Part shown: piece after piece, positions 8,904-18,293 of the stretch
Position numbering within the stretch: the stretch's first letter is position 1
Layout: every line of letters starts with the position of its first letter
DNA from: Moritella dasanensis ArB 0140
GTDB taxonomy: Bacteria; Pseudomonadota; Gammaproteobacteria; Enterobacterales; Moritellaceae
Assembly: GCF_000276805.1 (NCBI RefSeq)
Contig: NZ_AKXQ01000002.1
Span: 62,001 to 126,000, forward strand
Length of the DNA: 64,000 nucleotides
Direction of reading: 5' to 3'
The notes under the pieces: generated by a model
What the model saw: only the letters and a program-made list of their open reading frames with translations
What the model was told of the DNA's origin: nothing
The model's database searches: none
Program-made: the position numbers and the translations under genes

Positions 8904-9143
8904 TTAGTGCTTACAACCACAACTTGTTTGAGCAGTTAAAATACCATCTTGCTCGACAATACGACCTTTAGTCATCATGTTTGCTAATATTTGGTTTTTA
9001 TCCATACCTTTAACTTTGCATGTGTGGAATAAACCGACTGGAAACGTTTGCTCTATTAACGCCAGTAACACCGACTCATTTATTCCCGCTGGCTGCGCCG
9101 CTAACAATGCAACGACTTCTCTACCATGAACAGATTCAGACAT
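8904..9143 (-). CDS. YecH-family metal-binding protein (DUF2492)
   Basis: A 79-residue cytoplasmic protein. It starts with the MSESVHGREVV signature of the YecH/DUF2492 family and retains the family's FHTC motif (residues 39-42) and C-terminal CGCKH. The Cys and His residues suggest metal binding, but the physiological role is unknown. It is the last gene of a minus-strand run, 14 nt after the YcgN-like gene, and has a strong terminator downstream. Confidence 0.8.
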   Translation of the reverse strand: MSESVHGREVVALLAAQPAGINESVLLALIEQTFPVGLFHTCKVKGMDKNQILANMMTKGRIVEQDGILTAQTSCGCKH

Positions 9144-9157
9144 AACACCCTCTAAAA

Positions 9158-9592
9158 TTATAATTTAAACATAATAATGTGATCTTCTAGATCGCCAGCA
9201 TCAGACTCAGGAACAGCCTTACCACGAATCGAATAACCCAATTTGTGCATCTCTGATTGACTACCAGTTAGTAGTGGATGCCATTCAGGTAATTCTTTGC
9301 CTTCTAAAAGGCGCTTGTAAGCACATGTTTCTGGTAGCCAATGGAATGCATCAATATCATCAAGCGTGACTTTAAAACAATCAGAAACATACTTAAATCG
9401 CTTTTCATACTTCTTACAGCGACATGTTTTTGTGTTTAATAGCTCACAAGCTACATTGGTAAAATGAATCTCTTCCGACTCATCTTCAATGATTTTATGT
9501 AAACAACACTTACCACATCCATCGCAGAGTGATTCCCACTCTGGAACTGTCATTTTAGCGAGTGTTTTAGTCTGCCAAAATTTTTCTACCAT
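9158..9592 (-). CDS. ycgN: YcgN-family cysteine cluster protein (UPF0260)
   Basis: A 144-residue protein of the YcgN/UPF0260 family. The cysteine cluster CDGCGKCC (about 19-26) with a later CRCKKY matches the family's probable zinc or iron-sulfur binding centre. Function is not established. It lies 11 nt downstream of the FAH-family gene. In E. coli ycgN, ycgM and ycgL also lie near minC, so this is conserved synteny. Confidence 0.86.
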   Translation of the reverse strand: MVEKFWQTKTLAKMTVPEWESLCDGCGKCCLHKIIEDESEEIHFTNVACELLNTKTCRCKKYEKRFKYVSDCFKVTLDDIDAFHWLPETCAYKRLLEGKELPEWHPLLTGSQSEMHKLGYSIRGKAVPESDAGDLEDHIIMFKL

Positions 9593-9603
9593 GTAATTAA
9601 TCT

Positions 9604-10275
9604 CTAAATGAACTCGCAGCCGAATTTATAACGGTTTGTCAGTGTTAATGCAAGCTTATCACCTGAATTAAGTACCCCAACACCTGCTGGCGTGCCTGTT
9701 AATACAATATCACCAGGTAACAAGGTGAAACACGTGGTTATCTCTGTCAACAATGACTCAATAGTACGCATCATGTTAGCCGTGCAGCCCTGCTGTCTTA
9801 ACTGGTTATTAACCATCAAGGTGAAATCGAGATTATTCACATCGGCAAATTCAGCAAACGGGATAAAAGTGCTAATAGGACAAGCATTATCAAATGCTTT
9901 TGCCCTTTCCCATGGATGCCCTTGGGCTTTAAGTGATGATTGTAAATCACGTAAAGTCAGATCAAGCCCTAAACCAACACCCCAAATTAACTCAGAAAGC
10001 ACGATTGGCGTTCCTTTCGTAATTGGTGACTTAATTAATAACGCCACTTCTAGCTCATTGTGACATTCACCTAAACCGACAGGAAGTAGCAGCGGTTTAT
10101 CCAGTGCTACTAACGAGGTTGCAGGTTTAATAAACAATAATGCTTGTTCTGGTACTTCGTTACCAAGTTCACGGATGTGATCGAGATAATTACGGCCAAT
10201 ACACACGACCTTACCAACCGGCAGATCAAGTTTATCGTTATTTAATGTCTGGTGTTCGTAAAGAGAATCAATCAT
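9604..10275 (-). CDS. ycgM: Fumarylacetoacetate hydrolase family protein (YcgM-like)
   Basis: FAH-superfamily enzyme of 223 residues from the chosen start. It contains KVVCIGRNYLDHIRELG, metal-binding acidic residues in HNELEVALL, DLTLRDLQ and the C-terminal GDIVLTGTPAGVG loop. E. coli YcgM (219 aa) is the closest recognised type; the family includes acylpyruvases and oxaloacetate decarboxylases. The frame extends to 10326, but ATG 10275 is preferred: it follows AGGGATTGAA and lies 1 nt after the stop of the upstream transglycosylase gene, and the longer form would overlap that gene. Substrate is inferred only. Confidence 0.85.
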   Translation of the reverse strand: MIDSLYEHQTLNNDKLDLPVGKVVCIGRNYLDHIRELGNEVPEQALLFIKPATSLVALDKPLLLPVGLGECHNELEVALLIKSPITKGTPIVLSELIWGVGLGLDLTLRDLQSSLKAQGHPWERAKAFDNACPISTFIPFAEFADVNNLDFTLMVNNQLRQQGCTANMMRTIESLLTEITTCFTLLPGDIVLTGTPAGVGVLNSGDKLALTLTNRYKFGCEFI

Positions 10276-10276
10276 T

Positions 10277-11239
10277 TCAATCCCTGAATTTGATAGCATC
10301 TGATAAATGGGCAACGGATGTTGCAAAGTAATCTGAACGATTCCAACGCATAATACTTTTATAATTATTGTACGCTAAATAAATTCGTCCTTTTTCGCCA
10401 TCAGGCATAACAAGTGACGCATCAAGATCTACATTAGGTAATGCTTTACCTTCAAAGGTTCTTATCCCTAGCGCTTGCCATTCTGGTAACGTCTTAGTCA
10501 GTTTTAATCCTGAAACACTCGCATCGTAGCCTTTAGGTAACGTAACTTGTCGACCCCAAGTGTAAGTATCATCCCACTTGGCTTGTTTCAAATAATTGGC
10601 AGCAGAAGCTAATGCGTCGGCTTTACTGTTCCAAATGTCCTTTTTACCGTCGTTATTATAATCGACAGCATAAGCGTTAAAAGACGAAGGCATAAATTGA
10701 ACTTGTCCCATTGCACCAGCCCAAGAACCTTTCATATTATCAATGGTGATGTGTCCTTCATCGATAATTTTCAGTGCTGCAAACAACTCTTTCTTAAAGA
10801 ACGCTTCTCGGCGCCCATCATAAGCGAGTGTCGCCAATGCTGATAAGGTAGAAAAATTACCCGTGTAGTTACCGAAGTTAGTTTCAACACCCCACAACGC
10901 GATAATAAAGCGTGGCTGAACACCATAGTCTTTGCCAATGCGTTGTAGTAAATCTATATTTTCATCATACAGCTTACGTGCTTTTGCGATCTTCCATTCA
11001 GGTACGGCTCTTGGGATATAAGCATCAAGCGTTATTTTTTTACGCTCAGGTTGTGCTTTGTCATGAACAATGGTCTTTTTGCGATACTTCATCGAAGCAA
11101 AAGCATCATCCAATGTTTGTTCACTCAAACCTAAGGCTTGCGTCTCTGTTCGTAAGGTCGATAAATACTCATCAAATGTCGGTTTAGCTGACACAACTGT
11201 CGTGCTTAATGCAAATAATACTAATCCTGCTAATTTCAT
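10277..11239 (-). CDS. mltB: Lytic murein transglycosylase, MltB family (GH103)
   Basis: A 320-residue periplasmic enzyme that cleaves the MurNAc-GlcNAc bond of peptidoglycan. It has a signal peptide (MKLAGLVLFALSTTVVSA), the catalytic-glutamate segment WGVETNFG, and the GSWAGAMGQVQFMPSSF and NSKADALASAANYL motifs of the MltB fold, with an EF-hand-like DYNNDGKKD loop. There is no lipobox cysteine, so unlike E. coli MltB it is probably soluble in the periplasm, closer to Slt35-like forms. The downstream FAH gene starts 1 nt after its stop. Confidence 0.91.
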   Translation of the reverse strand: MKLAGLVLFALSTTVVSAKPTFDEYLSTLRTETQALGLSEQTLDDAFASMKYRKKTIVHDKAQPERKKITLDAYIPRAVPEWKIAKARKLYDENIDLLQRIGKDYGVQPRFIIALWGVETNFGNYTGNFSTLSALATLAYDGRREAFFKKELFAALKIIDEGHITIDNMKGSWAGAMGQVQFMPSSFNAYAVDYNNDGKKDIWNSKADALASAANYLKQAKWDDTYTWGRQVTLPKGYDASVSGLKLTKTLPEWQALGIRTFEGKALPNVDLDASLVMPDGEKGRIYLAYNNYKSIMRWNRSDYFATSVAHLSDAIKFRD

Positions 11240-11273
11240 TTAATCTCCTTATAAAAGACGGCAATAAATATCG

Positions 11274-11555
11274 CTACTGTTTATTGTTATCACGCCACGT
11301 TTTATATTCTACTAAGTGATCGATTGGCGGTGGTGGCATTTGTAAATAAAAGCCCTTTGACGTTAAATTTTCTAATACATTTTTTGTATCAGCAAACGCT
11401 AACGTACGTTTATCTGTTAAATTCATTGTGACGACTAGTTTAGGTTGACCGAACATTGTTAATAAAGTTTCAGGAACCTGACTAAAATCGTCACGACGGG
11501 AAATAAATAAATACATCCCTTCTTTTTTATTTGTTTTATATATTGAACAAAGCAT
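11274..11555 (-). CDS. ycgL: YcgL domain protein (UPF0745)
   Basis: A 93-residue protein matching the YcgL family: MLCSIYKTNKKEGMYLFI at the start and GFYLQMPPPPIDHL near the end. Function is unknown. It is divergent from minC and first in the minus-strand run leading to the transglycosylase gene, an arrangement conserved in gammaproteobacteria. Confidence 0.9.
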   Translation of the reverse strand: MLCSIYKTNKKEGMYLFISRRDDFSQVPETLLTMFGQPKLVVTMNLTDKRTLAFADTKNVLENLTSKGFYLQMPPPPIDHLVEYKTWRDNNKQ

Positions 11556-11683
11556 TGTATTTCTCTTAAGTTATAAACTTGCCTATTTTACGAGTAAAAT
11601 ATAACATGGCATAATGATTTATCTAAGTGCTATAACGATAAATGCTAAAACAGGCATAAAAACTAAGCAATCAGGAAAAAACA

Positions 11684-12400
11684 ATGGCAGAACAGTCGAT
11701 AAAATTTAAAGGGACAAGCTTTACACTTTCGGTAATTCATATCGAAAGTAACGCTGCGATGGCTAATCTTCACACCTTTATTGCCGACAAAGTCGCCCAA
11801 GCACCCGCATTCTTTAAATCTGCTCCCGTTGTCGTTAATGTTGCTAATCTTAAAGGTGACATTGATTTCAAAATGATCCAACAGGTCATCACTGATAATG
11901 GGATGAACCTTGTAGGTATTGAAGGTTGTCAAACGGCTGAGCAAAAACTGTCAGTGCGCGAGTCTGGTATTTCTGTTATTTCAAATACGGCTAAAAATAC
12001 AGCAACTAAATTAGTGCCCAGTGCTGATATAAAACCAGAAATACAGACAGTTATAGTGGAAAAATCGATAACTAAGACCATAGTTCATAAAGGACAGATT
12101 CGTTCTGGCCAGCAAATTTACGCTCAAGATGCATCATTAACAGTACTTGGCAACATCAGTGCTGGGGCTGAAGTGATAGCGGATGGTTCAATTCATATAT
12201 ACGGAGCCTTACGTGGTCGAGCAATTGCAGGCGCAAAAGGTGACGAAAGTGCACAAATATTTTGTAATAAATTAGACCCAGAGTTGCTTTCAATTAATGG
12301 CACTTATATTTTAAGTGACGCAGTCCAAAGTCAGTTTATAAATACTCAAGCTCAAATTAATTGTATCAATAACAAATTAGAAATTACAAAGTTCGATTAA
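11684..12400 (+). CDS. minC: Septum site-determining protein MinC
   Basis: Inhibitor of FtsZ polymerisation at the cell poles, 238 residues. The N-terminal domain (to about 110) targets FtsZ. The C-terminal beta-helix (about 130-238) with GQIRSGQQIYA, LGNISAGAEVIADG and HIYGALRGRAIAGA dimerises and binds MinD. AGGAAA precedes the ATG. It is the first gene of minCDE, 15 nt ahead of minD, and is divergent from ycgL. Confidence 0.96.
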   Translation: MAEQSIKFKGTSFTLSVIHIESNAAMANLHTFIADKVAQAPAFFKSAPVVVNVANLKGDIDFKMIQQVITDNGMNLVGIEGCQTAEQKLSVRESGISVISNTAKNTATKLVPSADIKPEIQTVIVEKSITKTIVHKGQIRSGQQIYAQDASLTVLGNISAGAEVIADGSIHIYGALRGRAIAGAKGDESAQIFCNKLDPELLSINGTYILSDAVQSQFINTQAQINCINNKLEITKFD

Positions 12401-12415
12401 ATTCAAGGAATTAAA

Positions 12416-13225
12416 ATGGCTGAAATTATTGTCGTCACATCTGGCAAAGGTGGTGTTGGTAAAACAACGACCAGTGCTGCGATTGCTACTGGACTAGCAC
12501 TAAGAGGGAAAAGAACTGTTGTTATCGATTTTGATATCGGTTTACGTAATTTAGATTTAATCATGGGCTGTGAACGCCGTGTGGTTTATGACTTTGTTAA
12601 TGTAATCAATGGTGAAGCTAACCTGTCTCAAGCACTCATTAAAGACAAGCGAGTTGCTAACTTGTATATCCTGCCTGCATCGCAGACACGAGATAAAGAT
12701 GCGCTGACAAAAGAAGGCGTTGGTAAAGTTTTGGATCAACTTGCTGAAAATCACGATTACATTGTGTGTGATTCTCCAGCTGGTATCGAAGCGGGCGCGA
12801 TGATGGCGTTATACTTCGCAGATATAGCCGTTATCACCACTAATCCAGAAGTCTCTTCTGTGCGCGATTCAGACCGTATTATAGGCATGTTACAAAGCCG
12901 TTCTCGTCGTGCAGAGCTTGGTCTTGAACCAATTAAAGAACATCTACTTATTACGCGTTACGTACCAGAGCGTGTAGAACGCGGTGATATGTTAAGTGTA
13001 GAAAGTATTACTGAAATATTAGCGGTGCCACTTGCAGGTGTTATTCCTGAATCAGGTGCAGTGCTTAAAGCATCAAACTGTGGCCAACCCGTCATATTAG
13101 ATACAGAAAGTGATGCAGGACAAGCTTATGCTGATACCGTAGCAAGGATACTCGGTGAAGAACGCGAGTTTCGTTTTGTTAATGTAGAAAAGAAAGGCTT
13201 TTTAAGCAGAATATTTGGAGGTTAA
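12416..13225 (+). CDS. minD: Septum site-determining ATPase MinD
   Basis: Membrane-cycling ParA/MinD-family ATPase of 269 residues that recruits MinC to the membrane. It has the deviant Walker A KGGVGKTT (11-18), [10 protein letters not shown], and the switch segment [11 protein letters not shown]. The C-terminal amphipathic membrane-targeting helix reads [12 protein letters not shown]. Length and sequence are as in E. coli (270 aa). It sits between minC and minE, and its 3' end contains the minE ribosome site. Confidence 0.97.
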   Translation: MAEIIVVTSGKGGVGKTTTSAAIATGLALRGKRTVVIDFDIGLRNLDLIMGCERRVVYDFVNVINGEANLSQALIKDKRVANLYILPASQTRDKDALTKEGVGKVLDQLAENHDYIVCDSPAGIEAGAMMALYFADIAVITTNPEVSSVRDSDRIIGMLQSRSRRAELGLEPIKEHLLITRYVPERVERGDMLSVESITEILAVPLAGVIPESGAVLKASNCGQPVILDTESDAGQAYADTVARILGEEREFRFVNVEKKGFLSRIFGG

Positions 13226-13226
13226 A

Positions 13227-13490
13227 ATGTCGTTACTAGATTATTTCCGTACATCTAAACCAGATGTACAATCAGCAAATTTAGCGAAGGATCGTTTACA
13301 GATAATTGTTGCGCATGAACGTAGTTTACGTAATAACACTCCAGATTATTTACCACAATTAAAATTAGATATTCTTGAAGTAATTAAAAAATATGTAGCT
13401 GTGACGTCAGATCAAGTAAGTGTGCAACTTGATCAAAGAGATAACAATCTTTCAGTGTTAGAGTTAAATGTGACTCTGCCTGAAGAGTAA
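13227..13490 (+). CDS. minE: Cell division topological specificity factor MinE
   Basis: An 87-residue protein that stimulates MinD ATPase and drives pole-to-pole oscillation. The N-terminal membrane-targeting MSLLDYF and the anti-MinCD helix [14 protein letters not shown] are present, followed by the dimerisation domain ending [10 protein letters not shown]. The frame opens at 13215 inside minD, but ATG 13227 follows GGAGG (13217-13221) and matches the known 88-aa E. coli protein. A hairpin terminator follows. Confidence 0.97.
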   Translation: MSLLDYFRTSKPDVQSANLAKDRLQIIVAHERSLRNNTPDYLPQLKLDILEVIKKYVAVTSDQVSVQLDQRDNNLSVLELNVTLPEE

Positions 13491-13510
13491 TATAAATCAA
13501 AATAAAAAAG

Positions 13511-13545
13511 CGAGTGTGTAAGAGATTGCACACTCGTTTCTTTTT
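13511..13545 (+). terminator. Terminator of minCDE
   Basis: Stem 13511-13520 with 13527-13536 (CGAGTGTG paired with CACACTCG, plus a wobble extension) and a 6-nt loop, followed by TTTCTTTTT. Confidence 0.85.
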
Positions 13546-13547
13546 AT

Positions 13548-13578
13548 ATTACTTATTACTTATTACTTATTACTTATT
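13548..13578. repeat. Heptanucleotide tandem repeat (ATTACTT)4
   Basis: Four perfect head-to-tail copies of ATTACTT (13548-13575) plus a partial fifth. The last copy contains most of the rnd stop codon, so the array lies immediately 3' of rnd in the convergent minE-rnd spacer. Confidence 0.85.
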
Positions 13579-14701
13579 TGGCCATTAAGCTTTCAAATAC
13601 AGTATTGCCAATCAGTTCTGCACGCCAATTACTTAACATAATCGGCTTATCCCCTACTTGGCGCTCTTCTTCTGTTAATTCCCAACACCAATTCAATAGT
13701 TCGTTAATAATCTTCTTTGAACCAATCAATTCTGCTGGAATATTCGTTTTTTCAGCCACAACCGCGATTTTATTGCGTATGCCTTGGACTATTTTCTTAT
13801 AACCTGGGTAATCAGAAATACGTGTTAGCGGTTCAGGCAACTCATCATCAGACAATTGCTCTACCTGTTTTACGATTTCAATTATTTGTTTGCCGTGACG
13901 TTTTATTTCGATTGGTAACAACTCAAGCTTATTCAAATCACGTAATGATTGAGGCTGTTGCTTTGCGACTTCAAGAATGTGTGCTTCTTTTACCACAAAG
14001 TTTACCGCCATATCACGATTGATAGCATTGTTTTCACGCCACTCGCCCAATGCTTGTAATGTTGCAAGTTGACGAGGAGGCAAGAAAGATGCGTTCTTGA
14101 ATTGCTTATAAACAGTGCTCGGATTTTTCTTTGCCGATTTACGACGGCGTAGATTATCTAACTCTTGTAGATAATAGTCATAATAACCGAGTTCATTCAG
14201 CTTTGATTCCAATTCGTTCCAGCAAGGTAACAAATGGTATACGTCTGCAGCAGCGTAATTAAGCTGCATTTGCGTCAAGGGACGTGCTAACCAATTAGAA
14301 CGCGATTCGCCTTTATCCAATGTAATGTTTTGGAATTCAGAAACTAAACCGCCAAAACCAAGGGAAGATCCAAGACCACAAAATGCGGCAGCGATTTGAG
14401 TATCATGAAAAAAATCGGGGAATTTATTTGCTTCCGTCATAAATACGTCGAGGTCTTCAGAGCAAGCGTGAAGCACTACAGGGTGACGGTCAAGAAGTTG
14501 CCATAATGAACTTAAGTCATCAACGGCAAGTGGATCAACTAAATAAGTTTCAGTACCAGTATATAGCTGAAACAATCCAAGAATGGGGTAATAAGTACGC
14601 TGTCTGATGAATTCAGTGTCGATTGCTAAAACTTCAACGTCCGCACATTGCGCTATCATTTGCTGCAATGTTATTTGATCTTCAACTAAAATATATTCCA
14701 C
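13574..14701 (-). CDS. rnd: Ribonuclease D
   Basis: A 3'-5' exoribonuclease acting on tRNA precursor 3' ends, 375 residues, identical in length to E. coli RNase D. The DEDDy active site is visible: Asp28 and Glu30 (AIDTEFIRQRTYYP), the second motif LHACSEDLDVF, and the third motif LNYAAADVYHLLPCW with the catalytic Tyr. One or two HRDC domains follow (about 210-375). The gene follows fadD in the same direction, as in E. coli, but a strong terminator separates the two. A heptamer repeat abuts its stop. Confidence 0.95.
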   Translation of the reverse strand: MEYILVEDQITLQQMIAQCADVEVLAIDTEFIRQRTYYPILGLFQLYTGTETYLVDPLAVDDLSSLWQLLDRHPVVLHACSEDLDVFMTEANKFPDFFHDTQIAAAFCGLGSSLGFGGLVSEFQNITLDKGESRSNWLARPLTQMQLNYAAADVYHLLPCWNELESKLNELGYYDYYLQELDNLRRRKSAKKNPSTVYKQFKNASFLPPRQLATLQALGEWRENNAINRDMAVNFVVKEAHILEVAKQQPQSLRDLNKLELLPIEIKRHGKQIIEIVKQVEQLSDDELPEPLTRISDYPGYKKIVQGIRNKIAVVAEKTNIPAELIGSKKIINELLNWCWELTEEERQVGDKPIMLSNWRAELIGNTVFESLMAK

Positions 14702-14711
14702 TTATAACCTC

Positions 14712-14749
14712 AAAAAAAAGCCACTTTCTTAAAATTTAGAAAGTGGCTT
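14712..14749 (-). terminator. Terminator of fadD, just upstream of rnd
   Basis: Arms AAGCCACTTTCT (14719-14730) and AGAAAGTGGCTT (14738-14749) are perfect over 12 bp. On the minus strand the stem is followed by a T-run (A-run 14712-14718). It lies only about 10 nt before the rnd start, so rnd may depend on readthrough or on a promoter inside this spacer. Confidence 0.8.
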
Positions 14750-14809
14750 AATTTTAACGAAATAAACGTCTAATTATAAGTGTTTTATGACTTTAAATTA
14801 TATTAATGC

Positions 14810-16465
14810 TTAATCACGCAATTCACGACGTAATATTTTACCAACATTACTCTTTGGTAACTCATCACGGAACTCGATAATACGTGGGATCTTATAAGCA
14901 GTAAGGTGTTCACGACAATGGGCAATAATTTCTTCTTTCGAAATTTCACCTTTCTTAACAACAAAGATTTTAACTGTTTCGCCTGATGATTCGTGAGGAA
15001 CACCAATTGCTGCAGCTTCAAGAATGTTGTCATTCATTGTCAGTACATCTTCAATTTCGTTAGGGAAAACGTTAAAGCCGGAAACAAGGATCATATCCTT
15101 CTTACGATCGACGATGTAGAAGAAACCCTCTTCGTCCATACGGGCGATATCGCCAGTGTTTAGCCAACCATCAGTGATCACTTCAGCAGTGTCTTGTGGA
15201 CGCTGCCAATAACCTTGCATCACCTGAGGACCACGCACTTGCATTTCGCCTACTGCGCCAGGTTTTGTTAATACGCCACCTTCGTCATCGATAATACGTA
15301 CATCAGTTGATGATACCGGTAGACCAATAGAACCGTTATATTCATGTAGATCGTAAGGGTTTACTGTTACAAGTGGTGAACATTCTGTTAAACCATAACC
15401 TTCAAGTAAATGGCAACCAGTGATCTTCTTCCATTTTTCAGCGACTGAACGTTGCACAGCCATACCGCCGCCAACAGATAGTTTCAGAGCTGAAAAATCA
15501 ATGTTAGCAAAACTGTCATCATTAACGAGTGCATTAAACAGTGTATTAACACCTGTGATTGCAGTTGGTTTATGATCACTAATTTCTTTGATTAATGCAG
15601 GCAGATCACGTGGGTTTGTAATAAGAATATTCTTACCACCACCCAAGAAGAATAATAAGCCATTCACTGTGAGTGCAAATACGTGATATAGCGGTAATGC
15701 CGTGATCACAGTTTCTTTGCCACGGTCAATAATACTACCGTAAGCCCCTTCCGCTTGTAACACGTTAGCAAGCATATTTTTGTGCGTTAATACTGCACCT
15801 TTAGAAACACCCGTTGTACCACCAGTGTACTGAAGAAAAGCGATGTCATCAAAACCAGCTTCAACTTTAGTAAACTGCAATGAACGGCCTTTACTTAACA
15901 CGCGATTGAACGGTATCGCATTAGGTAGGTTAAATTTAGGTACCATCTTCTTCACGTACTTAACAACTAAGTTTGTGATAGCGCCTTTAACAGGAGAGAA
16001 CAAGTCACCTAATTGCGTTAAGATAACGTGTTCAACAGGTGAATCTTTAATGACTTTTTCAAGTACACTAGCGAAGTTGGAAATAATAACAATTGCTTTA
16101 GCACCTGAATCGTTCAACTGGTGCTTCAACTCGCGCGGTGTATATAAAGGATTTACATTAACAATGACCATACCTGCACGTAACGCACCAAATAGCGCGA
16201 TCGGGTATTGAAGTAAATTTGGCATCATTAACGCGACACGGTCGCCTTTAGTTAATTTAAGCTCATTTTGAAGGTAAGCTGCGAAAGCGCGAGACTTCTC
16301 ATCGATTTCACCATAAGTTAATGAACAGCCCATATTTACATACGCAGGGTTATCTGCATAATTTTGAACTGTCTGATCGAATATATCGTTTAAAGAACGA
16401 AATGAACCAAAGTCAATCTCTGCTGGTACATTATCCGGGTATCTCTTTAACCAAACTTTTTCCAC
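14810..16465 (-). CDS. fadD: Long-chain fatty acyl-CoA synthetase FadD
   Basis: AMP-forming acyl-CoA ligase of 551 residues that activates imported long-chain fatty acids for beta-oxidation or lipid synthesis at the inner membrane. The ATP/AMP motif [12 protein letters not shown] (about 212-223), YGLTECSP, the adenylate-binding [12 protein letters not shown] and the C-terminal catalytic Lys region ([12 protein letters not shown]) are all present. Order fadD-rnd on this strand is as in E. coli. A 229-bp AT-rich region upstream should hold the promoter; I could not identify a convincing FadR site. Confidence 0.94.
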   Translation of the reverse strand: MEKVWLKRYPDNVPAEIDFGSFRSLNDIFDQTVQNYADNPAYVNMGCSLTYGEIDEKSRAFAAYLQNELKLTKGDRVALMMPNLLQYPIALFGALRAGMVIVNVNPLYTPRELKHQLNDSGAKAIVIISNFASVLEKVIKDSPVEHVILTQLGDLFSPVKGAITNLVVKYVKKMVPKFNLPNAIPFNRVLSKGRSLQFTKVEAGFDDIAFLQYTGGTTGVSKGAVLTHKNMLANVLQAEGAYGSIIDRGKETVITALPLYHVFALTVNGLLFFLGGGKNILITNPRDLPALIKEISDHKPTAITGVNTLFNALVNDDSFANIDFSALKLSVGGGMAVQRSVAEKWKKITGCHLLEGYGLTECSPLVTVNPYDLHEYNGSIGLPVSSTDVRIIDDEGGVLTKPGAVGEMQVRGPQVMQGYWQRPQDTAEVITDGWLNTGDIARMDEEGFFYIVDRKKDMILVSGFNVFPNEIEDVLTMNDNILEAAAIGVPHESSGETVKIFVVKKGEISKEEIIAHCREHLTAYKIPRIIEFRDELPKSNVGKILRRELRD

Positions 16466-16694
16466 CTTACCACTCCTTTTATTTAACTTTTAATTTAACA
16501 ACACAATAACGTTATTATTAATCCCTTAATAATAATTAATCGCTATTGATGAAATTATTTATTGTGAACGGATCTTAATTGATTAACACTCAATTAACAA
16601 ATAAAATATCTACATTAGTTGTTTATTTAAATCTTCATAATTTAGAATTAGATAACAATTATTCTATTTTAGTTGATTTAATAAACCATTATAT

Positions 16695-17570
16695 TTAATT
16701 TTCAACAAATTTAACGATAGCCATTGCAGTTTCCGCGGCATTATCCATGTGAACATGATGTCCGCCAGGCACCTCTAAAATAGTAAAATTGGCTTTAGAA
16801 AATATTTCTAAATCTAAAGTGCGTGTGATCAATGGAAATCCTTTATCACCAACCATTATCAAACAAGTCGTTGATAATGATGATAAAATATCAAAAACCT
16901 GCAATTCTGTCAAACGAACTAAAGACCGTAGCTTCAATTTTGGATCTGAACAAAAGTTAACACTGCCATCACAAGATGTTAAATTTCTGTTACAAATTAT
17001 TTTAGCATGTTCTTCATTCAAATCAGAAACAAGACAGCGTGCTTTAACCACTTTTTCCAACGTTAAAGTATTACTTTTGCGCTTCATACTTGCGTTGACA
17101 TTTTTATTGTAAATAGCGCGACTTTCTATGCCTTTACGTAATTGGCTCACAGTTTGGTCAGCTTCTGCTGAAATAGCACCCAAACCTTCAATTAACACAA
17201 TTCGGTGTACTAACTCAGGAAACGTAGCAGCAAAAATAGAACTGATCATAGCCCCCATGGAATGGCCAATAATACTCACAGGCCCCCAATGTTGGGTTTT
17301 AACGATTTGATATAAATCGTCCACCCACTCCATAAAATTGTAATGACCTACTTTATGATCCGAATGACCGTGACCAGGTAAGTCAATTGCAATTAACTGA
17401 TAAGGCAGTGAACCATCTTCTAACTTATTTAATAAAGCATCAGCAAGAGGCAAAAAACTAGCCGCATTATCTAACCAACCATGAACGGCTAATAACACAG
17501 GTTTCGTGTTGTCCCCCCACTGCAAGCCAGTAATAATGCTGCCATTAACCTCTATACTAACGTTAATCAT
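16695..17570 (-). CDS. Alpha/beta-fold hydrolase
   Basis: A 291-residue cytoplasmic alpha/beta hydrolase. It has an oxyanion-region HGWLDNAASF, DLPGHGHSD, the nucleophile elbow GHSMGA (Ser) and a C-terminal catalytic His in VPGGHHVHMDN; the acid is probably in MVGDKGF. Substrate is unknown; similarity is to the serine-hydrolase-like (SERHL/MEST) group. It lies 6 nt after tsaB in the yoaA-tsaB run, where E. coli carries other genes between tsaB and fadD. Confidence 0.85.
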   Translation of the reverse strand: MINVSIEVNGSIITGLQWGDNTKPVLLAVHGWLDNAASFLPLADALLNKLEDGSLPYQLIAIDLPGHGHSDHKVGHYNFMEWVDDLYQIVKTQHWGPVSIIGHSMGAMISSIFAATFPELVHRIVLIEGLGAISAEADQTVSQLRKGIESRAIYNKNVNASMKRKSNTLTLEKVVKARCLVSDLNEEHAKIICNRNLTSCDGSVNFCSDPKLKLRSLVRLTELQVFDILSSLSTTCLIMVGDKGFPLITRTLDLEIFSKANFTILEVPGGHHVHMDNAAETAMAIVKFVEN

Positions 17571-17576
17571 TAGAAT

Positions 17577-18281
17577 TTACCCTCTACCTGGCAGTTTCTT
17601 CCAAGTGACAGTATCTCGAACGTAAACAGGCATAGCCTCTTCGACTGTAACCGCTTTACCATTGGCAAAATCAGCCGCCGCAATAGCCAGCATATCGTGT
17701 GACGTTGGAAATTGAATACCTTCACATGCAGTAAGGTTTGCCACGTTTAATGCCGCAAGTTGCTCTGCATAAGTCGCCCAACCTGTGCCGAGTGTATAGA
17801 ATGCTTGCTCTGGTTGGTTGAAATTAGCCACTAATTCATCAGCCGTGATCACCATTTCATTACCCACTAATGTCATCACGCCAGCTTCATTTAGCTTGTA
17901 TTGCGCAAAGTATATTTCGCCCATGCGTGCATCAATGGCGGGTAATACATCGGTCGCATTATGTAGTCGATGTGCACCTTGTGCCATTGCTGCCAATGTC
18001 GAAATAGGTAACATGGGTAAATCAGAACCAAAAGCCAGACCTTGCGCAATACCAGTGCCAATACGTACGCCGGTAAAACTGCCCGGTCCACGTCCAAATG
18101 CAAGTGCATCTAAATCGGTCAACTTAATGCCCGCTTCAGACAACAAGCTATCGACCATAGGTAAAATACGTTTAGTATGTTCACGTGGGCTTTCAAACTC
18201 TCTTACTAATATCTCACCGTTAATGCTCAGTGCGGCTGAACAGTTTTCTGTTGATGTATCTAGTGCTAAAATATTACTCAT
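17577..18281 (-). CDS. tsaB: tRNA threonylcarbamoyladenosine biosynthesis protein TsaB
   Basis: ASKHA-fold partner of TsaD in the TsaBDE complex that forms t6A at position 37 of ANN-decoding tRNAs. From the chosen start it is 234 residues (E. coli 231). N-terminal SNILALDTSTENCSAALS and FGRGPGSFTGVRIG are diagnostic. A GTG lies in frame 9 nt upstream, but ATG 18281 gives the usual MxxILALDTS start. It follows yoaA by 12 nt, keeping the E. coli yoaA-tsaB order. Confidence 0.94.
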   Translation of the reverse strand: MSNILALDTSTENCSAALSINGEILVREFESPREHTKRILPMVDSLLSEAGIKLTDLDALAFGRGPGSFTGVRIGTGIAQGLAFGSDLPMLPISTLAAMAQGAHRLHNATDVLPAIDARMGEIYFAQYKLNEAGVMTLVGNEMVITADELVANFNQPEQAFYTLGTGWATYAEQLAALNVANLTACEGIQFPTSHDMLAIAAADFANGKAVTVEEAMPVYVRDTVTWKKLPGRG

Positions 18282-18293
18282 AAAATTCACTTT

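Noticed and set aside
16466-16694. A FadR operator upstream of fadD
   Set aside because: The region is AT-rich, but I found no convincing match to the FadR consensus by eye.
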